46,845 nt of DNA from an uncultured Verrucomicrobiales bacterium (GTDB lineage Bacteria > Verrucomicrobiota > Verrucomicrobiia > Verrucomicrobiales > Akkermansiaceae): assembly GCA_937928735.1 (NCBI GenBank), contig CALFVF010000022.1:1-46845 (forward strand), given 5' to 3'. The translations under genes and the position numbers were made by a program. Shown here piece by piece: positions 34,390-41,939 of the stretch. Below the pieces are notes generated by a model, which saw only the letters and a program-made list of their open reading frames with translations, had not been told where the DNA came from and searched no databases. The stretch's first letter is position 1. The number at the start of each line of letters is the position of its first letter.

Positions 34390-35424
34390 ATGAAACATTT
34401 CGCCCTCGTCACCACTACCATTGTTGGCTCTCTCTGCACCTTTGCCCAAGGAGCCACAGAGTTAGAGACACTTCGTACCCGCTGCGCTGAACAAGAGCGC
34501 CAAATCACACAGTTGGAAACTAAGATTGATAATCTAAATTCACTCCTCGAGCGCAATCAACATCAAGCACTCCAACAGCCAAAGGTGAACACAACACCCC
34601 TAAAACCAGGTACGCAAGCTAAGGGCGCAACGACTTATAAAGTCAAAAAAGGTGACACAATTTCTAAAATTGCCAAACAACACAAGGTAAGTTCAGAGAG
34701 TATCGTTCGTGCCAACAAGCTTGCCAACGCAGGGAGAATTGTTATTGGACAAAACCTAACAATCCCTGCCACCACTGGAGCCAATCTCATTTCCCAACCC
34801 TCGCCTCAACCCATTGCGAAAGCAATCCCCGTTGAAACAACACCTACTAAACAACCTCACACAACCTCAACAAAGCCCGAGAAAACCAAACAGGAAGTTA
34901 AGCAAAACACCAAGCCCTACACAGTCAAAAGCGGAGACACACTCTATCGTATCTCGCGCCGGACCGGAGTCAGTGTTGCAAACATCCTCAAAGCCAATCC
35001 AGGCATCAAACCAAACAAGCTAGCCGTAGGACAAACCCTACAACTAACCAAAACGGCAAGCAGCGCAGCAACCACAGCCCCTGTAACCAAACAAGCCGTA
35101 GTTAAGCCGCAAGAATCAAAAGCTCAGAGCACAAAAAAAACGCTGACGGCTCAGAAAGCTCAAACCACCACAGCGAGCCAGCCTGCAAAAACAGCAAAAT
35201 CCACAGCCACACCACCAAAAACTCAGAGTCAACCCGTCAAACATGCCCCAAAGATCTCATCGGTAAGAGCTGTTAAGGTGGATAAGCAAATGACTTTTGG
35301 AGAATTCTGTAGTGCTCATGGAACCACTGTCGAGCAAGTCAATGAACTCAACGGCCACGCTCTCACAAAGAGCCAGTATCTAGCCAAAGGCTCCGAGCTC
35401 TACGTTCCAGCCAATCAGCACTAA
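34390..35424 (+). CDS. Secreted LysM-repeat protein
   Basis: A 344-residue exported protein. The signal peptide (MKHFALVTTTIVGSLCTFAQ, cut near QGA) is followed by a short coiled coil (CAEQERQITQLETKIDNLNS). LysM 1 lies at about 81-125 (TYKVKKGDTISKIAKQHKVS), LysM 2 at about 176-220 (YTVKSGDTLYRISRRTGVSV), and a divergent third at about 296-342 (VDKQMTFGEFCSAHGTTVEQ). Long Thr/Lys/Gln-rich linkers connect them. LysM domains bind peptidoglycan N-acetylglucosamine. There is no catalytic domain, so it is probably a cell-wall-binding scaffold or regulator. It is monocistronic, with a hairpin downstream. Confidence 0.88.
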   Translation: MKHFALVTTTIVGSLCTFAQGATELETLRTRCAEQERQITQLETKIDNLNSLLERNQHQALQQPKVNTTPLKPGTQAKGATTYKVKKGDTISKIAKQHKVSSESIVRANKLANAGRIVIGQNLTIPATTGANLISQPSPQPIAKAIPVETTPTKQPHTTSTKPEKTKQEVKQNTKPYTVKSGDTLYRISRRTGVSVANILKANPGIKPNKLAVGQTLQLTKTASSAATTAPVTKQAVVKPQESKAQSTKKTLTAQKAQTTTASQPAKTAKSTATPPKTQSQPVKHAPKISSVRAVKVDKQMTFGEFCSAHGTTVEQVNELNGHALTKSQYLAKGSELYVPANQH

Positions 35425-35474
35425 ACCACTGACTAAATCGCTAGACTAATCTTTCGTTTTCTAACGAAACGTAA

Positions 35475-35499
35475 TACCAACTCAAAAAACTAACTGGTA
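35475..35499 (+). repeat. Family B element, minimal copy B3
   Basis: A 25-base element beginning TACCAACTC and ending AACTGGTA, flanked on both sides by TAA (35472-35474 and 35500-35502). It equals one end of the 156-base copy B1. It shows the smallest form in which this family occurs in the window. Confidence 0.65.
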
Positions 35500-35507
35500 T
35501 AACAAGT

Positions 35508-35541
35508 ACGGAGCTACTGAGAGCCATCTCAGTAGCTCCGT
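35508..35541 (+). terminator. Strong hairpin after the LysM gene
   Basis: A perfect 15-base stem (35508-35522 with 35527-35541, arm beginning ACGGAGCTACTGAGA) has a 4-base loop GCCA. The downstream T run is weak (TCTGTAT), so it may be a terminator or an mRNA-end stabiliser. Confidence 0.6.
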
Positions 35542-35553
35542 CTGTATGGGCAC

Positions 35554-35585
35554 CTCAGCTCTATTCAATCTCAGCTCTATTCACC
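35554..35585. repeat. 16-base tandem repeat, two copies
   Basis: CTCAGCTCTATTCA followed by AT or CC occurs twice in direct succession, at 35554-35569 and 35570-35585, between the LysM hairpin and the thioredoxin-like gene. Confidence 0.6.
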
Positions 35586-35623
35586 AAGTCCTATACATAG
35601 AGGAACAAAGACCTCCAAGTTCC

Positions 35624-36202
35624 TTAGCCAAAGTAACTAGGGGCATTACCGGGCTTCCATTTGATATTGCAACCAGTGGCTGGTAGCCCTTTTGGAGCTG
35701 GTTGGCCATTGAGTAGAGCCTCGAGAGCGCTTCGCATATCAGCACCGTCGACAGTGCCTTGATTCTTCGGCCTAGAGGCATCAAACTGCCCTGCATAGTA
35801 GACACAGCCTTCTGCATCTAGCAGAAAGAAATCAGGCGTGCAGGCCGCTGAGTACGCATGCGCCACTTCTTGTGTCTCATCATAGAGGTAAGGGAAATTC
35901 CATCCATACTGCTTGGCGAATTCCACCATCTTTTCGGGAGAATCCTGCGGGTAATTTTCCACATCATTTGAGCTAATAGCCACTGTGTTCACTCCCAGTG
36001 ATTGATACTGAGCGGCTAAGGCACCGAGCTCGCTCGCTAGATGAATCACATAGGGGCAGTGATTACACGCGAAGACAATTAAGGTGCCTTTTTCTCCTTT
36101 GAGGCTCGCCAGCTGCTTGATGTCTCCTGCTGCTGTTGGCAGCTCAAACTCAGGGGCTCTCTGCCCAATACTTAATTCAAATGTAGATGGAACTTCTGAC
36201 AT
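35624..36202 (-). CDS. Thioredoxin-like / AhpC-TSA family protein
   Basis: A 192-residue thioredoxin-fold protein. FELSIGQRAPEFELPTAAGD starts the redoxin domain, and LIVFACNHCPYVIHLASEL holds the CXXC active site (C-N-H-C). NTVAISSNDVENYPQDSPEK and FFLLDAEGCVYYAGQFD follow. This group with CNHCPY is widespread and is annotated as thioredoxin- or redoxin-like; it has no signal peptide, so it is probably cytoplasmic. The precise substrate is unknown. ATG 36202 (MSEVPSTF) is taken in place of an upstream TTG. A cysteine pair and no selenocysteine are present. Confidence 0.85.
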   Translation of the reverse strand: MSEVPSTFELSIGQRAPEFELPTAAGDIKQLASLKGEKGTLIVFACNHCPYVIHLASELGALAAQYQSLGVNTVAISSNDVENYPQDSPEKMVEFAKQYGWNFPYLYDETQEVAHAYSAACTPDFFLLDAEGCVYYAGQFDASRPKNQGTVDGADMRSALEALLNGQPAPKGLPATGCNIKWKPGNAPSYFG

Positions 36203-36263
36203 GGGCAAAATCTACCTACAGACTAGCCCTGATGCCATTTCTTTTTCTCTCAGAAAAACCTAG

Positions 36264-36431
36264 TTTAAGGGCACCTCTGAAAACCTCATTTTTGAAAATA
36301 CCACCAGATTGCTCCATCTCTGCGTTGTCCACAATCCTTATGAATACATTCAAAAGTGATTGTGTTTGCCTTGATCTGAAACAATCTGACGGCATTTTTT
36401 ACCGAAAGCAGGTTTCCAGAGGTACCCTTAA
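36264..36431 (+). repeat. Family A inverted-repeat element, copy A3 (best preserved)
   Basis: A 168-base element with clear terminal inverted repeats. The left end TTAAGGGCACCTCTGAAAAC matches the reverse of the right end (TTAAGGGTACCTCTGGAAAC) at 18 of 20 positions. No coding capacity. It lies between the thioredoxin-like gene and the end of the DUF5362-like gene. Confidence 0.8.
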
Positions 36432-36476
36432 GGATGACCCACCCCCAGTATGTATAACCATTTTTGTAAACACTTC

Positions 36477-36983
36477 TTATTGCGCAGCAGCACTTATCCC
36501 CGCCACGATTAAACCTACGATCAAAAGGCCATACAGTAGCATCATAACCATAGTAAGTATGCCTAAAAACTTCCAAAAAGAACGCTGGGCATTGAGAGCC
36601 AAATCTAAATCATCCAGCGACATTGAGGCCTGCAGATTCTTCACTGATTTTGAGAACTGCACGAGCCGCACAGCGGGAATGATGCTCACTAGTGACATCG
36701 CTGCACTCACTATTAGTCCTCCTATGGTCTCATAAAACTCTGGAGAATTAAATCGACTAAACCCTCCGTTACCAATCAGCCCTACGACGGTGAATCCTCC
36801 CAGAATCAAGACAAAAAGAGCGGAACCAATAAGGCTGAGAACACCCAAGAACATCGTCCAACCTCTCGTTCTACGAAGCTGCTCCACTGTCGATGGACTC
36901 ACTGCGGCCCCTTGCCCCCCAATTGGAGAAGCTTGGCTAGGAGTCACGTACGGCGAAGGGGGTGATAGCGGAATGTTAGACAT
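36477..36983 (-). CDS. DUF5362-like membrane protein
   Basis: A 168-residue protein with a proline-rich N-terminal tail (SNIPLSPPSPYVTPSQASPI) and four predicted membrane helices: FLGVLSLIGSALFVLILGGF, the segment near IGGLIVSAAMSLVSIIPAVR, and a C-terminal pair around FWKFLGILTMVMMLLYGLLI and VGLIVAGISAAA. The helix-loop between them (QFSKSVKNLQASMSLDDLDL, then LNAQRSFWKFLG) fits the DUF5362 family of verrucomicrobial and related proteins. Function unknown. It is divergent from gatC; copy A3 lies just past its stop. Confidence 0.7.
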   Translation of the reverse strand: MSNIPLSPPSPYVTPSQASPIGGQGAAVSPSTVEQLRRTRGWTMFLGVLSLIGSALFVLILGGFTVVGLIGNGGFSRFNSPEFYETIGGLIVSAAMSLVSIIPAVRLVQFSKSVKNLQASMSLDDLDLALNAQRSFWKFLGILTMVMMLLYGLLIVGLIVAGISAAAQ

Positions 36984-37169
36984 TACGAGCTAAGATAATC
37001 CGCCAAAACTATCTGACAAGAAAAACCCCTGTCACAATTTCACTCCAAGGTGACAAATTTCACTCCTAAAGATCAAGTAGCTATGATCGCTCTCCGCCCA
37101 TGAATATTCTCACACTACCGACATTTTTACCTTTCCTCACTAGGAGTTTCCGCCTTCACTGACTGCGAA

Positions 37170-37463
37170 ATGAGCGATGATTCTTTTGATGTAATGCATA
37201 TGGCTAACCTGGCTAGATTAGACCTCAGTGCCGAGCAAGCAGCGACTTTCCAGCCACAAATTAACGCGATTTTAGGCTATATTGAATCACTGAATGCACT
37301 AGACACAGACAATATAGAGCCGACAGCCCACGCTGCTGACCTCTATGATGTCATGCGCGAAGATCAGACACGCCCATGCATCGAGCTGGAAGCCTTTCTA
37401 AAGAACACTCCAGATCAGGCCAACGGTCAGCTGCGTGTCCCCCAAATCATGGAAAACAATTAA
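37170..37463 (+). CDS. gatC: Glutamyl-tRNA(Gln) amidotransferase subunit C
   Basis: Small subunit of the GatCAB complex that converts Glu-tRNA(Gln) and Asp-tRNA(Asn) to the amides. The typical GatC pattern is visible: VMHMANLARLDLSAEQAATF, then INAILGYIESLNALDTDNIE and PTAHAADLYDVMREDQTRPC. The 97-residue length is standard. It begins without a Shine-Dalgarno sequence. It is followed 12 bases later by gatA, with which it is surely co-transcribed. gatB is not in the window. Confidence 0.96.
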   Translation: MSDDSFDVMHMANLARLDLSAEQAATFQPQINAILGYIESLNALDTDNIEPTAHAADLYDVMREDQTRPCIELEAFLKNTPDQANGQLRVPQIMENN

Positions 37464-37475
37464 TTGGAACTTAGC

Positions 37476-38909
37476 ATGTCACTCGCCCAAGAAAGCATCA
37501 CAACTCTGCGCAAACAACTGCAAGAAGGAAGCATTTCCCCCCTCGATATCATCAATGACATCGAAGCTGCCTACCAGCTGAAGGAAGACTCGATTGGTGG
37601 CTATATTTCCATCGACTTTGATAAAGCTCGTGCAGCAGCTGCGGAGGTCGACCTCTCACTGCCCCTCGGCGGAATCCCCATCGCCATCAAGGACAATATC
37701 AATACTCTCAATGAGCCCTGTAGCTGCGCCTCTAAGTTTCTAGAAGGAGCCTACAGCGCACCCTACGACGCCACTGTTATCGCGAAGCTCAAAGAAGCAG
37801 GAGCGATTCCTCTCGGAAGAGCCAATCTCGATGAGTTCGCTATGGGCTCTACCACCAATAACTCCGCACTACAGCGCACCAATAACCCGCACGATCTCGA
37901 GCGCGTCCCTGGTGGTTCATCAGGAGGTTCTGCAGCGGTTGTTGCCGCAGACACAGCCATTGCTGCCCTCGGCTCAGATACAGGTGGCTCGATTCGCCAG
38001 CCAGCTAGTCACTGCGGTGTGGTTGGGCTAAAGCCCTCTTATGGCAGAGTCTCACGCTACGGCCTCGTCGCCTTCGCCTCCTCACTGGATCAAGTCGGCC
38101 CTCTCACGAAATCAGTCGAAGACGCTGCCCTCCTACTTAATGTCATCTCTGGCTCTGACTCTAGTGACTCGACCTGCCTAGACACACCAGTTCCCGACTT
38201 CAGTAAGAATCTACACGCAGGAGTGAAAGGTCTAAAACTAGGCATCCCTAGCGAATACTTCGGAGAAGGGATTGATCCAGCTGTGCGCGAGAGAGTGGAT
38301 GTAGCTTGTCAGAAGCTCAAAGACGCAGGAGCGGAGCTAATTGACATCTCACTTCCTCATACAGAACACGCCGTAGCGACCTACTACATCATCGCCCCTG
38401 CAGAGGCCTCTTCTAATCTCTCCCGCTTCGATGGTATGCGCTACGGGAACCGAGCAGAGAATAAAGACCTGCTTCAGACATACAGACAGAGCCGTGAACA
38501 AGGCTTTGGTGATGAAGTCAAACGCCGCATTATTCTTGGCACTTATGTCCTCTCTAGCGGCTACGACCACAAATACTATGACAAGGCACAGCGTGTGCGC
38601 ACACTCATTCGTAAGGACTTCCAAAATGCATTCTCAGAAGTCGATGCGATTCTCTCACCCGTCTGCCCAACTGCCGCCCCCAAACACGCGCTCAACGCCG
38701 AAGACCCACTTCAGGACTATCTCGCAGACATCTACACAATTGCCGCCAATCTAGCAGGACTGCCAGGCATCAGTGTCCCCGTGGGAACTGTCCCATCTGA
38801 CACAGACACCCAGCTACCAGTGGGCCTGCAAATCCTCGGCGCTCATATGGATGAAGAAACAGTGCTCAGAGTCGCCCAAGCACTCGAAGAGAGTCACTCA
38901 CCTTCTTAG
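37476..38909 (+). CDS. gatA: Glutamyl-tRNA(Gln) amidotransferase subunit A
   Basis: Amidase subunit that releases ammonia from glutamine for the transamidation. The Ser-cisSer-Lys triad is visible: Lys in GGIPIAIKDNINT, cis-Ser in PGGSSGGSAAVVA, and the nucleophile Ser in GSDTGGSIRQPAS. The further family blocks GLKPSYGRVSRYGLVAFASS, LDQVGPLT and RRIILGTYVLSSGYD are present. From ATG 37476 the length is 477, as in GatA of other bacteria (about 485). An upstream TTG (37464) is less likely. A weak GGAAC site lies 10 bases before the ATG. It follows gatC. Confidence 0.97.
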   Translation: MSLAQESITTLRKQLQEGSISPLDIINDIEAAYQLKEDSIGGYISIDFDKARAAAAEVDLSLPLGGIPIAIKDNINTLNEPCSCASKFLEGAYSAPYDATVIAKLKEAGAIPLGRANLDEFAMGSTTNNSALQRTNNPHDLERVPGGSSGGSAAVVAADTAIAALGSDTGGSIRQPASHCGVVGLKPSYGRVSRYGLVAFASSLDQVGPLTKSVEDAALLLNVISGSDSSDSTCLDTPVPDFSKNLHAGVKGLKLGIPSEYFGEGIDPAVRERVDVACQKLKDAGAELIDISLPHTEHAVATYYIIAPAEASSNLSRFDGMRYGNRAENKDLLQTYRQSREQGFGDEVKRRIILGTYVLSSGYDHKYYDKAQRVRTLIRKDFQNAFSEVDAILSPVCPTAAPKHALNAEDPLQDYLADIYTIAANLAGLPGISVPVGTVPSDTDTQLPVGLQILGAHMDEETVLRVAQALEESHSPS

Positions 38910-39018
38910 ACAAGGAGAGAGCATATCACCTATTCTCTCCATACACCTGACTTCATTCTATATCTAACACAGAATAAATCTGGGAATAAATAGAGGGTGG
39001 TGAACTCCTAACTCTCAT

Positions 39019-39645
39019 ATGAAGTTCTTTCGATCTCTAATCTTTATGGCGACCACGGCTTTCCTTGGTCTGCTTGTCGTCAATATAGCGAAAGCGAACA
39101 CCTCTGTCGCTGGTAAACAAAACCAGAGTGCAGCGGGTGTTCTCCTTCCAGATGGTTACCGAGCTGTCACCATGAGTTGCTGGTGATATAGTGTCGCCAA
39201 GGGTGCCGTGCGCAACCTCAGTGGAGTCATCGATACAACCATGTCTGTCCGTAGAAGCCCATTTGGAGAATGGGTCATCATTTACTACGACCCAAAGAAA
39301 ACAAACGAGAAAACACTTCTCGAAATCGTGCGAAAAGGTGGCTGCCCAAGAGCTGACATCATTCGCAAACAGGCCAAAAGTACGGAAATCACGCCAATCA
39401 TCACACCTGGTGACACAGCTCTTATTAAGCTCCATCTAGAGAAAAAATCAGACCTCAAAGCCACGAAACTTCCCACAGGTTGGGCAGTCACAGAGAGTCT
39501 GAAGCAACTTGATGCGGGTACACACTACATTTCAATAAGAACACCAGAAGGCGCCTCCCAGAAAGAACACGCTATCACCCTCCAGAGTGCTGATAATACT
39601 CAATTTAACTACACCATTGAGCTGGTTTCACGAGTCTCAGGGTAA
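39019..39645 (+). CDS. Probable selenoprotein, secreted MerP/HMA-like, in-frame UGA at codon 56
   Basis: One frame of 208 codons runs from ATG 39019 to TAA 39643-39645, broken only by TGA at 39184-39186. Upstream of it is a signal peptide (MKFFRSLIFMATTAFLGLLV, cut near AKA) and RAVTMSCW; downstream it continues YSVAKGAVRNLSGV and VIIYYDPKKTNEKTLLEIVR. This is the pattern of a heavy-metal-associated (HMA/MerP) domain, V-x-M-x-C-x(1-2)-C...V-x-x-A-x-x-x-x-G-V...Y-D-P. The TGA takes the place of the second metal-binding Cys, giving C54-W-U56. A bacterial-SECIS-like hairpin follows (39197-39224), and selA is at 21771. The C-terminal ~90 residues are a beta-rich region of unknown type. A plain annotation would start only at GTG 39208 and miss signal and metal site. 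A nonsense mutation of TGC is the alternative. Confidence 0.6.
39197..39224 (+). other. SECIS-like hairpin after UGA 39184
   Basis: Drawn by eye: GGTGC (39202-39206) pairs with GC-A-ACC (39212-39217, one bulged A), closing a five-base loop CGTGC. An outer helix CCA (39197-39199) pairs with TGG (39222-39224). The apical loop begins 21 bases after the TGA and has G at its second position, within the usual bacterial limits (loop 16-37 bases away, G among the first two loop bases). No energy calculation was possible. Confidence 0.45.
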
Positions 39646-39671
39646 TTGTCTTGCAAAAAATCGAACCATCC

Positions 39672-39716
39672 CCACAGTAAACTAACGACCCAAATCGAGT
39701 CACTGGTTTATTGTGG
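39672..39716. repeat. Inverted repeat between convergent genes
   Basis: CCACAGTAAAC (39672-39682) is complementary to GTTTATTGTGG (39706-39716) apart from one mismatch. The 23-base loop is large and no T run follows. It could act as a weak bidirectional terminator for the selenoprotein and transpeptidase genes. Confidence 0.35.
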
Positions 39717-39731
39717 TCATTGGTTAGTAGC

Positions 39732-40460
39732 CTAGTTGCTATTCTTGGTAGAAATAGGGTAGTTTTCTAATCGAGAGGAAAGCATAGAATAGAGTTTAGC
39801 TTCCCAATCAATGGCATCGATCTCTGGAGGAGTTACTCCTCGACGAAAATCAACTGGTGAGATAATGATGGTCACATTATCATACCCGTTTTTGGCTATA
39901 AGATAAAATAGTTCTTCGATGTTCTCGTCACCAATGGGTATACAACCAATGGTCGCGCTAGATCCATGAATGAAGATATCAAATCCAATATCATTTCGGT
40001 CATCATGAGCTGCCATACTCTGATCAAATGAATTAGGGTAATCTACTTTTATGGAAAGGTGGAATAAACTATTTGGATTCAAATACTCCACCCTATAGAT
40101 GCCTTCAGGAATTTGCCCATCCCCCTCCTTAAGTTTAGGTCCAAGTTTACCTGAAAATCCAGTGAACGGGTAAGAACGAACAAACTTCCACTCATTGCCT
40201 CTGCGTTTCCAAACTTCAAGTCGTCTTTCTTCTTTAAAAGCTAGAATACTTAAGGGTTCACCGTCCGTGAGTGCTGCAAGTTCTGGAAACCGATCATTCA
40301 TAACAGGTTCGAGCTCTCGGATAACTTGCCAAACAGTCTTCTCACCAACTAAACGCGCCTTTATTGGACGCCACAAATCTCCACCATAATGGTAAAAAAG
40401 AACGAGACCAAAGGCCAGAGCAAGAGCAATCAGATAAGACTTTCTGGGAAGCTTACTCAT
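39732..40460 (-). CDS. L,D-transpeptidase (YkuD/YafK-like)
   Basis: A 242-residue membrane-anchored protein (SYLIALALAFGLVLFYHYGG near the N-terminus). The YkuD catalytic motif H-x(14-17)-[ST]-x-G-C is seen in IFIHGSSATIGCIPIGDENI, with the nucleophile Cys in TIGC. GDGQIPEGIYRVEYLNP is the YafK-type substrate-side motif. L,D-transpeptidases cross-link peptidoglycan or attach/detach lipoproteins. It starts 12 bases after the thiG stop and reads the same way, so it is probably in the thiG transcript. ATG 40460 has no Shine-Dalgarno sequence. Confidence 0.88.
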   Translation of the reverse strand: MSKLPRKSYLIALALAFGLVLFYHYGGDLWRPIKARLVGEKTVWQVIRELEPVMNDRFPELAALTDGEPLSILAFKEERRLEVWKRRGNEWKFVRSYPFTGFSGKLGPKLKEGDGQIPEGIYRVEYLNPNSLFHLSIKVDYPNSFDQSMAAHDDRNDIGFDIFIHGSSATIGCIPIGDENIEELFYLIAKNGYDNVTIIISPVDFRRGVTPPEIDAIDWEAKLYSMLSSRLENYPISTKNSN

Positions 40461-40472
40461 TATTGGAGTTCA

Positions 40473-41258
40473 TTAAGCATTTAAGAATCCAGTCAAAGGA
40501 CTCGTGGCAGAAGCCGCGAGACTAGCTTCAGGAAGCCCCATCTCATACGCAGCACGGCCAGCTTCCACTGCCGCTGCAAAGGCCTTGCCCATGCGACTCG
40601 GGTCAGACGCCACAGCCATCGCGGTATTCACGAGCACGGCATCGGCACCCAGTTCCATGGCTTCGGCAGCGTGACTAGGGGCACCTAGTCCCGCATCCAC
40701 GACAACAGGAACGGTCGCCTGCTCGACAATAATGCGAATCTGATCTCTCGTCACCACCCCTTTATTCGAGCCGATAGGAGCGCCCAGCGGCATCACCGCT
40801 GCGGTACCCACTTCTTGTAAGCGCTTCGCAAGTACAGGATCAGCATTGATATAGGGCAGCACCTTAAAGCCTTCTTTCACAAGAACCTCTGCAGCCTTTA
40901 GAGTCTCAATAGGATCTGGCAATAGGTAAGTCGGATCTGGGTGGATTTCTAACTTAATCCAGTTTGGCAAGCCCGCTGCTACGGCGAGTCGCGCTAGGCG
41001 CACTGCCTCTTCTGCATTCATTGCCCCACTGGTATTGGGCAGGAGCAAATAGCGCTCAGGATCGACATAAGAGAGAATATCCGCATAGGGATCATTCTCT
41101 CCACTCAAGTCAGCGCGGCGCAGTGCCACAGTCACAATTTCACTACCACTCGCGCCAAGAGCGTCTCTCATCACCTCATTGGAAGAAAACTTACCAGTCC
41201 CCACCATCAAGCGAGAAGAAAAGCTACGATCAGCGATGTTTAAAGTCGAATTTGTCAC
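40473..41258 (-). CDS. thiG: Thiazole synthase
   Basis: TIM-barrel enzyme that builds the thiazole phosphate of thiamine from deoxyxylulose phosphate, dehydroglycine and ThiS thiocarboxylate. Motifs: [20 protein letters not shown], then [28 protein letters not shown], the Schiff-base Lys in [63 protein letters not shown] and [13 protein letters not shown]. Length 261 is standard. It starts at GTG 41258. No thiS, thiE or thiC is nearby, and no TPP riboswitch was found in the 160 bases upstream. It precedes the L,D-transpeptidase gene by 12 bases. Confidence 0.96.
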   Translation of the reverse strand: MTNSTLNIADRSFSSRLMVGTGKFSSNEVMRDALGASGSEIVTVALRRADLSGENDPYADILSYVDPERYLLLPNTSGAMNAEEAVRLARLAVAAGLPNWIKLEIHPDPTYLLPDPIETLKAAEVLVKEGFKVLPYINADPVLAKRLQEVGTAAVMPLGAPIGSNKGVVTRDQIRIIVEQATVPVVVDAGLGAPSHAAEAMELGADAVLVNTAMAVASDPSRMGKAFAAAVEAGRAAYEMGLPEASLAASATSPLTGFLNA

Positions 41259-41422
41259 GGTGCGGCGACACTAAGCACAGAGGCTCTACTTTCCAAATCC
41301 GAAATACCATTTATCGGAAACTTTATTGCCTCTCAGAAGAAAGAGCACAAATTGTGCTACACCTGAGTCAGAGTTTCGCACTTTTTATTCCATTTGGACA
41401 GCTCCGCTAACCTAAGGCCACC

Positions 41423-41767
41423 TCACGGAGGCGCCACACTCACAGCGCCGTCCTTTCCAAGCTCGATCTCTATACCGTCTTGCAGTTGAAATCGCGCCAA
41501 TCGAAGATCATCTACTGCCTCGTAGTAAGCTATGATATTTGTTTTCACCCACTTCACATCCTCTTCTGCACCTTTCATGTGATCCAGCACCTCTTGCTTC
41601 GTTCGAGTCAAATAAGGTCTCTCACGGTTTTCACCAAGGTCATAGTAGGATGCAAAAAATAGTCGTATCGGATCTAGAGACTCCACAGAATCTTTGTTCT
41701 TCTGGCAAGAAGTCAGTAAAGACATGCCAAGCACCAAGAAAACAAAAACATATCGTCTATCCTTCAT
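41423..41767 (-). CDS. Small lipoprotein, unknown
   Basis: A 114-residue protein from ATG 41767 (MKDRRYVFVFLVLGMSLLTS) with a lipobox LLTSC, so the mature protein starts at about Cys 21. The mature part is helical and charged (YLTRTKQEVLDHMKGAEEDV, then KWVKTNIIAYYEAVDDLRLA). A longer frame reaches 41821, but the signal peptide fixes the later start. No known function. It is on the same strand as thiG, with 164 bases between, and divergent from the broken gene at 41940. Confidence 0.65.
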   Translation of the reverse strand: MKDRRYVFVFLVLGMSLLTSCQKNKDSVESLDPIRLFFASYYDLGENRERPYLTRTKQEVLDHMKGAEEDVKWVKTNIIAYYEAVDDLRLARFQLQDGIEIELGKDGAVSVAPP

Positions 41768-41892
41768 ATAATTCACCAAAATAATGACTACTAACATGAA
41801 CTGATAAGTATCACGCGTCAATACGCCTCTTCACTTTCTAGCTAATCATACTCTTCGTGCCCCTCGCGTGTGATAACGCTCTGAAATATGAA

Positions 41893-41933
41893 TGCAAATT
41901 ACTTGCAAAAAATATTAATGCAACTTATTTGCA
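41893..41933. promoter_or_regulatory. Tandem palindromic operators TGCAA-N5-TTGCA
   Basis: Two 15-base inverted repeats, TGCAAATTACTTGCA (41893-41907) and TGCAACTTATTTGCA (41919-41933), are centred 26 bases apart and end 6 bases before the ATG at 41940. The shape resembles binding sites of the Fur/Zur family of metal regulators. The identity of the regulator is inferred from shape and metal context only. Confidence 0.5.
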
Positions 41934-41939
41934 CTACAG

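Noticed and set aside
38914..38940. Hairpin after gatA as a terminator
   Set aside because: The stem is only GGAGAGA/TCTCTCC with a 13-base loop and no T run.
41259..41422. TPP riboswitch upstream of thiG
   Set aside because: A CTGAGA is present on the minus strand, but the partner ACCTGATCTGGNTAATACCAG-like block and the stems are absent.
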